NCBI RefSeq assembly: GCF_016464375.1
Contig: NZ_JADDIU010000001.1
Span: 310,001-374,000, forward strand
DNA: 64,000 nucleotides
Direction: 5' to 3'
From: Bacillus renqingensis
Lineage (GTDB): Bacteria > Bacillota > Bacilli > Bacillales > Cytobacillaceae
Part shown: positions 36,132 to 45,304 of the stretch, in pieces
Position numbering within the stretch: the first letter of the stretch is position 1
How the letters are laid out: each line of letters opens with the position of its first letter
Position numbers and translations under genes: made by a program
Notes under the pieces: generated by a model
Database searches by the model: none
The model's input: the letters and a program-made list of their open reading frames with translations, nothing else
What the model was told of the DNA's origin: nothing

Positions 36132-36249
36132 ATAAGACGTCCTCATTTTCATTATTGGTTTTACCATTCTATTATAATAGAAAATGAATGCTAAGACTGT
36201 TGAAAAAAACAATTTGTTATAACATTTTAATATTGAAAATTCTGAACAA

Positions 36250-36412
36250 AAAAAGTGAAAGGCGCCCGCTTATCGCAACAAGCACAAGGTAAGCAGACAA
36301 GAAGGCTAATTTTAGCCTTCTTGTAACCTTGAGTCGATGGCGCCTCCTCGAAAAAGCTATCGCTTTTTCTTCGTGCGATGCTGATGCTGCCGAAGCCTTC
36401 CTTATGGAGCTA
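36250..36412 (+). repeat. Interspersed repeat copy R3 (core plus divergent left part)
   Basis: The right part (36333-36410) matches the core of copy R4 at 39632-39704 at about 90% or more by eye, including a hairpin GAAAAAGC/GCTTTTTC. The left part has GGCGCCCGC and a perfect 12-bp hairpin (36297-36324, ACAAGAAGGCTA, loop ATTT) that is absent from R4. It fills the ftsW-ylaN spacer. A 66-codon open frame through it is a by-product of the repeat. Confidence 0.75.
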
Positions 36413-36456
36413 AACAATTTACAAAGTTAAAATTTAACTTTTTTATCCTATAATAA

Positions 36457-36490
36457 AAAACTCAAACAATCACTTGTCTTGTTTGAGTTT
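36457..36490 (-). terminator. Terminator of ylaN
   Basis: AACTCAAACAA and TTGTTTGAGTT form an 11-bp stem with a 9-base loop, followed by T-rich sequence on the minus strand. Confidence 0.85.
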
Positions 36491-36495
36491 CCCCA

Positions 36496-36780
36496 TTATT
36501 TCTTTAGGGACGCATCGTGAAGCGCAGATAATTCATGTTCCAATGTATCGATTATCGCCTTTCCATCTTTACTATCGATTAAGCCCAATCGAACAGCAAA
36601 GTCTATTTCTCTAGATAGGCCGAACATTTGTGTATCCAATACCTCTTCATAAAGAGGGCATTGAGGCATCGTGAGATTGTCCATTTGCACTTTAATAAGC
36701 TTTAATATTTTCTCAGCATCAGCCTGCAGCAAGGCATATGCTTTTTCATGGTGATTCACGATCATTTCAGACGCCAACAT
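36496..36780 (-). CDS. ylaN: YlaN family (UPF0358) iron-homeostasis protein
   Basis: 94-residue all-helical protein with [41 protein letters not shown] and [12 protein letters not shown]. YlaN is essential or conditionally essential in Bacillus and Staphylococcus and is reported to interact with Fur in iron-dependent control. The ATG at 36780 follows GGGGGGA. A longer reading to 36810 has no ribosome binding site. Confidence 0.92.
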   Translation of the reverse strand: MLASEMIVNHHEKAYALLQADAEKILKLIKVQMDNLTMPQCPLYEEVLDTQMFGLSREIDFAVRLGLIDSKDGKAIIDTLEHELSALHDASLKK

Positions 36781-36947
36781 TGATCCCCCCAGTTCAGAGC
36801 GATTATTCAACTTATCTATAAATTTTACCGTTAACAGGCGGAAATTGCAAGAAGTATGAGGGTATTAAAGAAAACAGCTAGGATTATGCATTTGTTTTAA
36901 AAAAAGGCTATACTTATAGTGGTTTATCATGAGGGGGGGTATATAGG

Positions 36948-37445
36948 ATGAAAAATATAATTACGATTTCAGGGTTGGTAAAATATACAATTACCCTTGA
37001 TCCAAGTACATGGATTTTTGATGATCGTCGGCTTGATTTAACTACCTATTTCACAAAGGAAAAAGAAACGAACGATTCTTTAGACGACTATACAAAAGCT
37101 GTTTCTAAACATTGGGATCGTGAAATCATGGAAGGTGCCGTCTTTCCGCCTACATTAAAGACAGAGAAAAGATTCGAAAAAGAAAAGGTATTAACAGGAA
37201 CCTTTGGGATGCTCTTCAAACCGTTTCTCGAAAACTCCGAACCCGAAAAAGAGGCTACCACTCTTGTGATTCAAACGGATAACGGTGAAAGGGAGCTGCC
37301 ATTAAAAGAAGCTTACGGGCTTATCTTAAAATTTTCCGATAACGGTAAACCATTAACAGCCGATGGACCTGTCCATGTTTATTTTGGAGATGGCGCTAAT
37401 CAGCAAAATCCAATTAAACATGTGAACGGCTTTATCGTAAAGTAA
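36948..37445 (+). CDS. Conserved protein of unknown function at the ylaL position
   Basis: 165 residues, soluble, with no signal peptide or membrane segment. Recognisable stretches are TITLDPSTWIFDDRRLDLTTYF, VSKHWDREIMEGAVFPPTLK, and the C-terminal PVHVYFGDGANQQNPIKHVNGF. It lies between phoH-like ylaK and ylaN, where B. subtilis has ylaL, and its length is close. I cannot assign a function. GTATATAGG before the ATG includes a weak ribosome binding site, with a stronger GAGGGGGGG slightly upstream. Confidence 0.78.
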   Translation: MKNIITISGLVKYTITLDPSTWIFDDRRLDLTTYFTKEKETNDSLDDYTKAVSKHWDREIMEGAVFPPTLKTEKRFEKEKVLTGTFGMLFKPFLENSEPEKEATTLVIQTDNGERELPLKEAYGLILKFSDNGKPLTADGPVHVYFGDGANQQNPIKHVNGFIVK

Positions 37446-37465
37446 TAGCGATTCGTAAATACTTA

Positions 37466-37493
37466 AAACGGGGCCATTGGGCACCCGTTTTTT
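37466..37493 (+). terminator. Terminator after the ylaL-position gene
   Basis: AAACGGG and CCCGTTT form a stem with an inner GCC/GGC pairing, followed by TTTTTC on the plus strand. Confidence 0.7.
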
Positions 37494-37509
37494 CTTCATT
37501 TAGAGCATG

Positions 37510-38838
37510 TTACAGCAAGTCTGCCGCTAGCCTGGCCAATCCTGACCTTTCTCCTTTTAACAGCTTCACATGCCCAGAAATAATTTGGTCCTTGAACTTT
37601 TCGACTACATAGGTTAAACCATTGTTATAAGCATCAAGATATGGGTGGTCTATTTGTTCAGGGTCGCCCATTAGGACAATCTTACTCCCCTCTCCCACAC
37701 GTGTTAAGATGGTTTTTACCTCATGCTTTGTCAGGTTTTGCGCTTCATCAATGATGATAAATTGCTTTGGCAGGCTTCTCCCGCGAATATACGTTAACGC
37801 CTCGACTTCAATCGAACCCATTCCCGCTAAAATCGCATCAAGTTCACCTGGCTTTTTCGTATTAAAGAGATATTCCAAGTTGTCATAAATCGGCTGTACC
37901 CATGGTCTTAACTTCTCCTGCTTTTCTCCTGGCAGGAATCCTAAATCTTTTCCCACCGGCACAATCGGTCTTGCCACTAACAGTTTCTTATATTCGCGGA
38001 AATCCTCTGTTTGCATTAATCCTGCGGCAAGCGCTAGCAATGTTTTTCCGGTCCCGGCCTTCCCTATTAAGGTAACAAGCGGAATATCTTTCCGCAATAA
38101 TAATTCAATTGCCATCGTTTGCTGTACATTTCTTGAATGAATGCCCCATACATGTTCTTGATTCAAAGCGAGTTTTTTTACCTTTTTTCCCTCATGATCA
38201 ACTAAACCGATGGCAGACGCTGAACTCCCAAGGTCGTCCTTCATAATCAGAAATTGATGGGGATAGAAGGGGTGACCGGCAATTTCTACTAATGGTAATT
38301 CACCCTTCTCATAAAATTTTTTTACGTTTTCCATAGAAACGTATACCTCTAAGAAACCAGTGTAGATGTGGTCGATTTCTACTACGCGGTCGTTTAGAAA
38401 ATCCTCCGAAGAAAGCCCGATTGCATCCGCTTTTACCCTGACAAGTGCGTCCTTACTCACAAGGATGACAGGCTTCCCGTTCTCTTTTGTTTGTTCTTCA
38501 AGGGATAAATTCTTTGCAACCGCAAGGATGCGATTGTCATTTGTTTTTTCAACAAAAATGTCTTGTAGCTCATGAAATGATCGGTGATTAAGTTCAATTC
38601 TAATCGTCCCGCCATTTTCAAGCGGGATTTTTTCATGAAGTTTTCCGGAAGCCCTGAGACCATCGATTAATCTTGATACGTGTCTTGCATTCCTCCCTAT
38701 TTCATCCATGTATCGTTTCTTTGAATCCACTTCCTCAAGGACTACAGCCGGGATAACCACTTCATTATCTTCAAAGGAAAAAATGGAATACGGATCCTGT
38801 AATAATACATTTGTATCTAAGACGTATATTTTACTCAA
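37510..38838 (-). CDS. ylaK: PhoH-like protein with N-terminal PIN domain (YlaK, PhoH2 type)
   Basis: Fusion of a PIN ribonuclease domain (KIYVLDTNVLLQDPYSIF with conserved aspartates, about residues 1-140) and a PhoH P-loop ATPase (LIGKAGTGKTLLALAAGL; Walker B FIIIDEAQNLT). Such PhoH2 proteins are RNA helicases/nucleases in other bacteria. I chose TTG at 38838 because AGGAGG lies eight bases upstream and the next residues match the family start; the track to 38910 would add 24 unrelated residues. About 442 residues. Confidence 0.93.
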   Translation of the reverse strand: MSKIYVLDTNVLLQDPYSIFSFEDNEVVIPAVVLEEVDSKKRYMDEIGRNARHVSRLIDGLRASGKLHEKIPLENGGTIRIELNHRSFHELQDIFVEKTNDNRILAVAKNLSLEEQTKENGKPVILVSKDALVRVKADAIGLSSEDFLNDRVVEIDHIYTGFLEVYVSMENVKKFYEKGELPLVEIAGHPFYPHQFLIMKDDLGSSASAIGLVDHEGKKVKKLALNQEHVWGIHSRNVQQTMAIELLLRKDIPLVTLIGKAGTGKTLLALAAGLMQTEDFREYKKLLVARPIVPVGKDLGFLPGEKQEKLRPWVQPIYDNLEYLFNTKKPGELDAILAGMGSIEVEALTYIRGRSLPKQFIIIDEAQNLTKHEVKTILTRVGEGSKIVLMGDPEQIDHPYLDAYNNGLTYVVEKFKDQIISGHVKLLKGERSGLARLAADLL

Positions 38839-39014
38839 AGCGACGCCTCCTGCTCCACATGGTGTAAGGCTGTTACTCATGAATAACCACCCTATTAATA
38901 GATAGGACATTGGTAAAATATATGTTTATTGGAATAAAGATAGAAGGCATTCCGCACAATAAATGTGAGCGGTATATAGATTCGTGAAGTTACCATGTAG
39001 GAGGTTGATTATAA

Positions 39015-39602
39015 TTGAAGAGAGTCACAATAGTGATGATTGTCTGTTTATTCCTTGCTGGATGTAACAATAATCATAAACAGCTTGCAGAAAATGAACA
39101 GCGATCACCTGTAAATGTTAAAAACAGCAATATTGAGAGTGTAGATCGAAAATCAGGACAGGAAATTTCGAAACGGTTAGTGGAACTGGCAACAAGTATC
39201 CCTAATGTGAATGATGCAACAGCGGTAGTATTGGGAAGATATGCGATTGTTGGAATTGATGTAAATCGTAAGATAGACCGCTCGCAGGTTGGCTCGATTA
39301 AATATTCCGTTGCCGAAAGTTTGAGGAAAGATCCGTACGGTGCCAATGCAGTAGTGGTGGCTGATGCGGATACAACCGAGCGATTAAAAGAAATACAAGC
39401 GGATATAAAAAGCGGGAGGCCGGTACAGGGAATTATGGAGGAGCTGGCCGATGTAGCCGGACGCTTAATGCCGGAAGTTCCCGGTGACATGATAACACCA
39501 AATCCGAAACGGGCAACAGAAAAGCCGGGTAAGAATCTGCCGGATAAGAAGGAAGAAAAACTAAAAAAAGAGCAAGAAAAACAATCAAATCATCAAAAAT
39601 AA
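39015..39602 (+). CDS. ylaJ: YhcN/YlaJ family sporulation lipoprotein
   Basis: 195-residue lipoprotein: signal MKRVTIVMIVCLFLAGC with the lipobox cysteine at residue 17, then a globular domain (LVELATSIPNVNDATAVVLGRYAIVGIDV, YSVAESLRKDPYGANAVVVAD) and a Lys/Glu-rich tail. The YhcN/YlaJ family is associated with the spore inner membrane and germination. The start is TTG at 39015 after GGAGG. Its TAA stop is the first triplet of repeat R4. Confidence 0.9.
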   Translation: MKRVTIVMIVCLFLAGCNNNHKQLAENEQRSPVNVKNSNIESVDRKSGQEISKRLVELATSIPNVNDATAVVLGRYAIVGIDVNRKIDRSQVGSIKYSVAESLRKDPYGANAVVVADADTTERLKEIQADIKSGRPVQGIMEELADVAGRLMPEVPGDMITPNPKRATEKPGKNLPDKKEEKLKKEQEKQSNHQK

Positions 39603-39848
39603 GAAAAGCGCAAGCGCCCTGGTCAGCGGCGTATGGCCTCCTCGAAAAAGCTACCGCTTTTTCTTCGTGCGATGCTAATGCTGTCGAAGCCTTCCTTGTG
39701 GAGCGCTCCAACTGAGATAAAGGAAACACGGTGAGCGCAAGCGAACCGATGTTGACTTATCGTAGGGCGGAGTGCGAAGGCGTCTCGCCGCTAGGGCGCT
39801 GGAGCTGGACAATTCTCGAAGCCAAGTGATATAAAATCTGGTACTATG
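39600..39848 (+). repeat. Interspersed repeat copy R4, longest form
   Basis: About 245 bp. The left end is TAAGAAAAGCGCAAGCGCCC, then a core with hairpin GAAAAAGC/GCTTTTTC, and a right end AGGGCGCTGGAGCTGGACAA followed by the tail GTGATATAAAATCTGGTACTAT. The terminal AGCGCCCT and AGGGCGCT are inverted repeats, so the ends can pair. No transposase is encoded. It lies between ylaJ and a PNPOx-like gene. Confidence 0.8.
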
Positions 39849-39877
39849 AAAAAAGCTTAGATTTTCTAAGCTTTTTT
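39849..39877. terminator. Terminator of the PNPOx-like gene
   Basis: AAAAAAGCTTAG and CTAAGCTTTTTT form a 12-bp stem with a 5-base loop, overlapping the last codons of the minus-strand gene. It is T-rich in both directions. Confidence 0.85.
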
Positions 39878-40321
39878 CAGCGCCTCCATGACTTGTTTGT
39901 CTAATCGCTCTGCTGCTTTTTTATCGTATGTCTTGTCGTATTGTACTTCGGAGGTAATTTTCGAACCATAAAACATTACATCTCTAACTTCCTTTATCGA
40001 TACTTTGACTAAGGCGAGTTTTAACGGTACATCTTTAAGCCTCTCCTCTTTAAGGATGGCTTCGCCTTGAATGGAATAGGTTGACTCATTCGCAATCAAA
40101 TTAATTACAATTTTGTTATTTTTATTAATATTCTCAATAATCCTTGAACGATTGTCAACAGCGAAATAAATCGTGCTGTCATCCTTCGCTAACACCCATG
40201 AGATGGCACTGACATTAGGACCAGATGTTTCATGGTCAATTGTCGCAACTGTTACAAATCTTTCTTTTTGCATGACATCATATAAAGGTTTGATTAACCT
40301 TGGTTCCACTTGGTTTGCCAT
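39866..40321 (-). CDS. Pyridoxamine 5'-phosphate oxidase-like FMN-binding protein
   Basis: 151-residue split-barrel protein: RFVTVATIDHETSGPNVSAISWVLAKDDSTIYFAVD is the conserved first half of PNPOx-like proteins that bind flavin, followed by SRIIENINKNNKIVINLI. The C-terminal part has VRDVMFYGSKI. Likely a flavin- or haem-binding oxidoreductase; substrate unknown. It starts MANQVEPRLIKPLYDVMQ. A terminator forms its 3' end. Confidence 0.85.
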   Translation of the reverse strand: MANQVEPRLIKPLYDVMQKERFVTVATIDHETSGPNVSAISWVLAKDDSTIYFAVDNRSRIIENINKNNKIVINLIANESTYSIQGEAILKEERLKDVPLKLALVKVSIKEVRDVMFYGSKITSEVQYDKTYDKKAAERLDKQVMEALKKA

Positions 40322-40485
40322 TTTGTAAACTCCTTTATGTATACTTCATTCTGTATAAAACAGTTATAATCATATTACTACTATGACGTTTTTTCATCAA
40401 TCTAAACACATTTGTTACCAATGATGGATTTCACGTGGTATAGTAAAAGTAATCAAGTAGGAAATTATTTTAAGAGGTGCCTCTT

Positions 40486-40686
40486 ATGCGAGTAAAATGC
40501 GTAATTTGCGATAAAATTGAAGCACTTGATGATGAATCAATCATTGCCAAGCGGCTTCGCAACCGTCCAATTCATACATATATGTGTGCTGACTGCCACG
40601 ACCGGATTCGTGATAAAACAAACGCCCGCATAGATTCAGGCAATTTCAGGCTCTATCGTACAAGGCAAGAAAAAGATGAATGGTGA
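40486..40686 (+). CDS. ylaI: YlaI family (DUF2197) zinc-ribbon protein
   Basis: 66 residues with two cysteine pairs, CVIC and CADC, forming a probable zinc ribbon, and a basic C-terminal half (NRPIHTYMCADCHDRIRDKT). Function unknown. The ATG at 40486 is preceded by AGAGGTG, so I drop the GTG-started extension at 40477. It converges on the 40737 gene at a shared terminator. Confidence 0.88.
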   Translation: MRVKCVICDKIEALDDESIIAKRLRNRPIHTYMCADCHDRIRDKTNARIDSGNFRLYRTRQEKDEW

Positions 40687-40691
40687 TTAAG

Positions 40692-40739
40692 TAAAAAAGC
40701 CTCCAGTCCCTATTTGCAAGGAACTCGAGGCTTTTTTTA
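40692..40739. terminator. Bidirectional terminator after ylaI
   Basis: AAAAAAGCCTC and GAGGCTTTTTT flank a partly paired interior (about 20 bases). T-rich on both strands. Confidence 0.8.
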
Positions 40740-41051
40740 CTCTTCCATTGGATAGTTTACATACTTTTCCGGCTCTTGATTGATTTGATTGAGCATCACC
40801 TCAATCAATTCACGGGGAAAACGCGTTTTTTTGCTTTCTTCTCCCTGTTCATAAGATACATAATAAAAATCATCATCCGTCGTCGTCACGATATTCGTCA
40901 CTTTATATTCGGATGCTAACATTTCTTCAAAGTGATCTCTCGTCTCCCCTGCAGCAGTATCATCAGGACGTGCATCACAAACCACCTTAATTGTAAGCCA
41001 ATTATAAATACAATCCTGTACCGATCTCATGTCTTTAAAAACCCCCGTCAT
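40737..41051 (-). CDS. Small conserved cytoplasmic protein, function unknown
   Basis: 104 residues, hydrophilic, with SVQDCIYNWLTIKVV, TTTDDDFYYVSYEQGEE and FPRELIEVMLNQINQEPEKY. I do not recognise the family. The ATG at 41051 overlaps the ylaH stop as ATGA, suggesting coupling. An alternative ATG at 41030 (MRSVQDC) lies after GGGGG and is also credible. Confidence 0.7.
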   Translation of the reverse strand: MTGVFKDMRSVQDCIYNWLTIKVVCDARPDDTAAGETRDHFEEMLASEYKVTNIVTTTDDDFYYVSYEQGEESKKTRFPRELIEVMLNQINQEPEKYVNYPMEE

Positions 41052-41398
41052 TTCGCCTCGGTCTGCTGTTTTTTCGATTGATGCAGACGAATTTTATAAA
41101 TGATTAATATCACCGCCGCTACCGCTAACCCTTCTGCAATTGGCAGTCCATAGGAAAAAATCAACAACAACAGACAGCCTATGACCAAACATGTATAGAT
41201 AATGATGTTTTTCAATAAGGGTAATTTTTTAGCAAAGCCTAATCGATAAACAATAACTGATAAAATGACAATAAAGAAATATTGTAATATTACCCCCATT
41301 TCGATATCACTTTGTGTTACAGGAGAATTACCGGCAACAAGCTCAATGAAAAATCTCAGACTTGGGGAGAAGGACTTTAACTCTTCCACAGCAAGCAA
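41048..41398 (-). CDS. ylaH: YlaH-like membrane protein
   Basis: 116 residues with three hydrophobic segments (VILQYFFIVILSVIVYRLGFA, IIIYTCLVIGCLLLLIFSYG, IAEGLAVAAVILIIYKI) and a basic tail. This is the YlaH-like family, found next to typA in Bacillus. Function unknown. It follows typA by 12 bp. Confidence 0.88.
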   Translation of the reverse strand: MLAVEELKSFSPSLRFFIELVAGNSPVTQSDIEMGVILQYFFIVILSVIVYRLGFAKKLPLLKNIIIYTCLVIGCLLLLIFSYGLPIAEGLAVAAVILIIYKIRLHQSKKQQTEAK

Positions 41399-41410
41399 CC
41401 CCTTATAAAA

Positions 41411-43249
41411 TTAACTCATTTCAGCATACTTCTTCTTTCTTGCTAATTTTTCACGTTCATTTTTATCCAAAATTTTCTTCCTTAAACGAATTGATTTTGG
41501 TGTAACCTCACAATATTCATCCTCATTTAAATACTCTAATGATTCCTCTAACGTCATAATCCGCGGCTTCTTAATGACAGCTGTTTGATCCTTGGTTGCA
41601 GAACGAACATTGGTGGCATGTTTTACTTTTGTAATATTTACGCTAATATCATTTTCCCGAGTATTTTCACCTACAATCATCCCTTCGTAGATTTCCGTTC
41701 CAGGTTCAACGAAAATCGTACCGCGGTCTTCTACCTGCATTATACCATATGTGGAGGCTTTTCCGGACTCCATTGATACAAGCACACCATTTCGCCGGCC
41801 GCCGACTTGACCGGACAATATTGGCTGGTAGCTGTCAAACGTATGATTAATAATTCCGTATCCGCGTGTCATCGTTAAAAACTCTGTCGTATAGCCAATT
41901 AAACCACGGGCAGGAACATTGAAAATTAATCGTACTTGCCCATTGCCATTATTAATCATATCTAACAGTTCCCCTTTGCGGGCACCAATCGATTCCATAA
42001 CAGAACCGGTATGTTCCTCGGGAACATCAATTTGGACTCTTTCAACAGGTTCGCAAGCTTGCCCGTCAATTTCCTTGACAATGACTTCTGGCTTTGAAAC
42101 CTGTAATTCATAGCCTTCCCGGCGCATATTTTCAATTAAAATTGAAAGGTGCAGCTCACCGCGACCGGAAACAATCCAAGCATCTGGAGAGTCCGTATTT
42201 TCAACTCTTAAGCTGACATCTGTGTGTAATTGCGCGAGAAGTCGCTCTTCGATTTTTCTAGCCGTCAAATATTTTCCTTCTCGACCGGCAAACGGACTGT
42301 TATTCACAGCAAAGGTCATTTGCAGTGTCGGTTCGTCGATTCTTAAAATCGGCAAGGCTTCTTGATGTTCAATAGGACAAACCGTTTCTCCCACGTTAAT
42401 ATCTTCCATTCCAGAGACAGCAACTAAATCACCCGCCTTGGCCTCTTGTACCTCTTGACGTTTTAAGCCAAAGAAACCAAGAATCTTTGTTACCCGAAAT
42501 TGTTTAACAGAGCCGTCAAGCTTCATTAACGCAACCTGTTGGCCGACATGCATCGTACCACGGAAAACTCGGCCAATGCCAATTCTTCCTACATAATCAT
42601 TGTAATCAAGCAGAGCAACCTGGAATTGCAAAGGTTCTTCCCGGTTATCAATTGGAGCAGGGATATGCTCGATAATCGCTTCATATAATGATTGCATGTT
42701 TTCCTCTTGTTTTTCAGGATCCAGACTTGCTGTCCCGTTAATAGCCGAAGCATAAATAACCGGGAACTCTAATTGTTCCTCAGAAGCATCCAGCTCAATA
42801 AATAAATCGATGACTTCGTCGACTACTTCAGCAGGGCGAGCAAAGTCACGGTCAATTTTGTTGACGACAACAATGGGTGTTAAATTTTGCTCTAACGCTT
42901 TTTTAAGAACAAAACGGGTTTGCGGCATACATCCTTCATAGGCGTCAACGACTAGTAAGACTCCATCTACCATGCGCATAATCCGTTCCACTTCACCGCC
43001 AAAATCGGCATGCCCCGGTGTATCTAATATATTAATACGTGTATCCTTATATTGAATGGCGGTGTTTTTTGCTAAAATTGTAATCCCGCGCTCTCTTTCC
43101 AAATCATTAGAATCCATCGCACGTTCTTCAATGTGCTCATTCGAGCGAAAAATACCAGACTGTTTTAATAATTGGTCGACTAATGTAGTCTTACCATGGT
43201 CAACGTGAGCAATTATCGCAATATTTCGTATATCTTCTCTTGTTTTCAA
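41411..43249 (-). CDS. typA: Ribosome-associated GTPase TypA/BipA
   Basis: 612-residue translational GTPase acting in 50S assembly and stress adaptation. The G domain has [16 protein letters not shown] (G1), RGITI (G2), [14 protein letters not shown] (G3) and NKIDR (G4). EF-G-like domains follow, with [18 protein letters not shown] and the C-terminal [16 protein letters not shown] typical of BipA. It leads the typA-ylaH transcription unit. Confidence 0.98.
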   Translation of the reverse strand: MKTREDIRNIAIIAHVDHGKTTLVDQLLKQSGIFRSNEHIEERAMDSNDLERERGITILAKNTAIQYKDTRINILDTPGHADFGGEVERIMRMVDGVLLVVDAYEGCMPQTRFVLKKALEQNLTPIVVVNKIDRDFARPAEVVDEVIDLFIELDASEEQLEFPVIYASAINGTASLDPEKQEENMQSLYEAIIEHIPAPIDNREEPLQFQVALLDYNDYVGRIGIGRVFRGTMHVGQQVALMKLDGSVKQFRVTKILGFFGLKRQEVQEAKAGDLVAVSGMEDINVGETVCPIEHQEALPILRIDEPTLQMTFAVNNSPFAGREGKYLTARKIEERLLAQLHTDVSLRVENTDSPDAWIVSGRGELHLSILIENMRREGYELQVSKPEVIVKEIDGQACEPVERVQIDVPEEHTGSVMESIGARKGELLDMINNGNGQVRLIFNVPARGLIGYTTEFLTMTRGYGIINHTFDSYQPILSGQVGGRRNGVLVSMESGKASTYGIMQVEDRGTIFVEPGTEIYEGMIVGENTRENDISVNITKVKHATNVRSATKDQTAVIKKPRIMTLEESLEYLNEDEYCEVTPKSIRLRKKILDKNEREKLARKKKYAEMS

Positions 43250-43387
43250 AATGTTCCACTCCTATTTATTAAAAACTCTTCAGTTTGAATATAGTTTCAT
43301 GCACAACTAAAACATTATACCACATTAGTAGTGGAAAACTAAAAACTTTTTCGGTAGAATATGAATAAAAAGATGAGGAGCAAAAAA

Positions 43388-43573
43388 ATGAAGCAAATAA
43401 AATGGCCATTACTCATTTATGCGATTTTGGCTACAGCAAGTATCATCGGGATTGGCATTGCGATTGCCGAAAAAAGCGTCATTGGAACCATCGGCTGCAT
43501 CCTGGCAGTTGTGGTAATCATGGGAATAGGTTTTAAAACAAAAAGGAAATTGCGGGAAACCGGAGAATTATGA
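43388..43573 (+). CDS. ylaF: YlaF family (DUF5325) small membrane protein
   Basis: 61 residues, two hydrophobic segments (WPLLIYAILATASIIGIGIAI, VIGTIGCILAVVVIMGIGF) with basic ends. The ATG at 43388 is placed correctly behind GAGGAGC; the earlier ATG at 43361 would add nine residues without a ribosome binding site. Function unknown. It is divergent from typA, as in B. subtilis. Confidence 0.85.
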   Translation: MKQIKWPLLIYAILATASIIGIGIAIAEKSVIGTIGCILAVVVIMGIGFKTKRKLRETGEL

Positions 43574-43604
43574 AAAAAGAAGCCGTCACATGGCTTCTTT
43601 TTTT
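43574..43604. terminator. Bidirectional terminator between ylaF and the inositol monophosphatase gene
   Basis: AAAAAAGAAGCC and GGCTTCTTTTTT form a 12-bp stem with a 7-base loop. Confidence 0.88.
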
Positions 43605-44400
43605 ACCATTTTCCACTTTTTAAATAGTCCTTCAGTATCGCTTGATGGAGACCCGGTTTGGCTGCTAAAAGGGAATCTTTTGAAAGTAAATTAAGCTTTT
43701 CTCCTCGTAAATTTGTCACGACTCCTCCCAGCTCTTCCACTAGGATAGCTCCGGCGGCAAAATCCCAAGGAGATAAGCGCGTCGAAAGGTAGGCATCTAC
43801 TCTTCCTGTCGCCACATACACCATTTCAAGTGCTGCAGTACCATAAGATCTTGTCCCTCTTGCATCACGGACCAATGGAAGAATCAATTGATGATTGATG
43901 CGTTTATTTTCCATTAACCAAGTTGCATTCAAGGCGATGATCGATTCCTTTATGGTTCTTTCCTTTAAAGGTGGAATTGACTGAGCATTGAGATAGGCAC
44001 CGTGTCCCCTGACGGTATGATACATTTCATCGTGGACAACATCATAAATAATCCCGATTTTCCCTGAGCCATTTTCGTATACCCCTAGGGAGATAGCAAA
44101 ATTCCTCTGTTGGTGGACAAAATTCATCGTCCCATCAATCGGATCGATCATCCACACAATTCCGTTAAGGTCAGCTAACTGATCGCCAAACCCTTCTTCT
44201 CCCATAATTTTATGTTCCGGATAAGCCTCTCTGATTTTACCGATGAAAAATTGTTCGATTTCTTGGTCCATATTCGTAACTAAGTCATTCGGGTTTGACT
44301 TCGTCCGAATCGTCAATGTTTGTTGAAAAGAGAAACGAATCCTTTCCCCTGCCTCTTTCACCCATTGCTTTGCATCGGTATAAATTGCTTCCCAATTCAT
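43603..44400 (-). CDS. yktC: Inositol monophosphatase family protein (YktC)
   Basis: Mg2+-dependent sugar/nucleotide phosphatase fold, 265 residues. The metal-site motifs are complete: EEGFGD near residue 68, the signature WMIDPIDGTMNFVH, and LSPWDFAAGAILVEELGG. In this family the substrate may be inositol monophosphate, a sugar phosphate or PAP, and sequence does not tell which. Synteny with yktB and yktA identifies it as yktC. Confidence 0.93.
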   Translation of the reverse strand: MNWEAIYTDAKQWVKEAGERIRFSFQQTLTIRTKSNPNDLVTNMDQEIEQFFIGKIREAYPEHKIMGEEGFGDQLADLNGIVWMIDPIDGTMNFVHQQRNFAISLGVYENGSGKIGIIYDVVHDEMYHTVRGHGAYLNAQSIPPLKERTIKESIIALNATWLMENKRINHQLILPLVRDARGTRSYGTAALEMVYVATGRVDAYLSTRLSPWDFAAGAILVEELGGVVTNLRGEKLNLLSKDSLLAAKPGLHQAILKDYLKSGKW

Positions 44401-44550
44401 AATATTCCTCCAATAAACGTTTTCCTTTTCGTTTCTACCAATGTATGTAGTTTGAGACGTGAGCAGCGAAATAATGTATCTTAAGCTTAATCAAACTTAC
44501 GAACTTCGGCAACTGTTAGCCTCTTTAGTAATATTCTTTTTCCATAAGCC

Positions 44551-44592
44551 CAATAATAAACGAACTCCCCCTCTTTAAATGGAGTTCGTTTA
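44551..44592 (-). terminator. Terminator after the 44651 gene
   Basis: AAACGAACTCC and GGAGTTCGTTT form an 11-bp stem around a 12-base, partly complementary loop, in the 250-bp spacer. It most likely ends transcription of the small gene at 44651-44845. Confidence 0.65.
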
Positions 44593-44650
44593 CATAATCA
44601 TTATCCGCTTTCGCTTCATTCTATTTTACTTCTCCTTAGGTGAATATGCG

Positions 44651-44845
44651 TTAAAAGGCTTTTAATCGTAATAATTCTTGTCGAATTTTTTCAAGCTTTT
44701 GTTTACAGAGTTTAATGACCCTTTCGTCTTTATCCGCTATCGCTTCAAATAATGTGGCTAATTCATAATCCATTTCTAATCTTAATACCGCTGTCCGTTC
44801 CTTTTCACTGACTTTTCTTAAAGAGGTATTCATTAATTGTTTCAC
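44651..44845 (-). CDS. Small charged protein of unknown function
   Basis: 64 residues with no membrane segment, probably two helices (NTSLRKVSEKERTAVLRLEM; DERVIKLCKQKLEKIRQELL). GTG at 44845 is seven bases after GGGGAGGA and is preferred to the longer reading at 44863. I do not recognise the family. It lies between yktC and the yktB pair. Confidence 0.7.
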   Translation of the reverse strand: MKQLMNTSLRKVSEKERTAVLRLEMDYELATLFEAIADKDERVIKLCKQKLEKIRQELLRLKAF

Positions 44846-45022
44846 GTTTTCCTCCCCTTTCAAAGGAAATCTTATCTTTTAGATACTTCTTTTACTGTAT
44901 ATTATGAGCCATTTCTTAAGGTTGGAACAAATATGTGCATAAACCTAGGGTAAGCAGTAAATTACTGCAATTTTTTTTGGATATGCTACAATGGATGACA
45001 AATGATGTTGGAGGTTCATTGC

Positions 45023-45238
45023 ATGAAATTTACCGGCTTCCCCAATGAAATTTTTTGAGCCAAGGATGGATGCCTTAAAAAAGAGGATCCGTCCAAAGTT
45101 AAAAATTTTAGGAAGTATTTTGTCCCAACCTTTTCTGCCGCAACAGGGAATGAAATGTTTGTACATGTTGCCAGGCCTGCCAGACGAACCGTAAATCCAC
45201 CGAAAAATATGGGTTGTTCCCAAAGTATGATTGATTAA
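45023..45238 (+). pseudogene. Decayed yktB copy, truncated and frameshifted
   Basis: The three plus frames together repeat the N-terminal 75 residues of the intact yktB just downstream. They begin MKFTGFP after a GGAGG site. A shift leads to EPRMDALKKRIRPKLKILG (compare ARMEAIEERIRPKFREIG), and a second to TGNEMFVHVARPARRTVNPP (compare LGQEMFLHIAKHARRTVNPP). The frame then stops and the remaining two thirds are missing. It is a relic of a tandem copy, not a working gene. Confidence 0.85.
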
Positions 45239-45304
45239 AAGCCGCCGTTGCTATCTTTTACCCCCATTATAAAACAAATAAACGTGATGAAGGAGTATAA
45301 ATAA

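Noticed and set aside
36217..36417. 66-codon minus-strand open frame (…ASASHEEKAIAFSRRR…)
   Set aside because: It is the translation of interspersed repeat R3. The same peptide appears from R4 at 39433-39729, so it reflects the repeated DNA and not a protein family.
39433..39729. 98-codon minus-strand open frame
   Set aside because: It spans the ylaJ 3' end in antisense and repeat R4; no ribosome binding site and no independent protein character.
44945..45223. 92-codon minus-strand open frame
   Set aside because: It lies antisense to the yktB relic, whose plus-strand similarity is clear; the minus product has no recognisable features.
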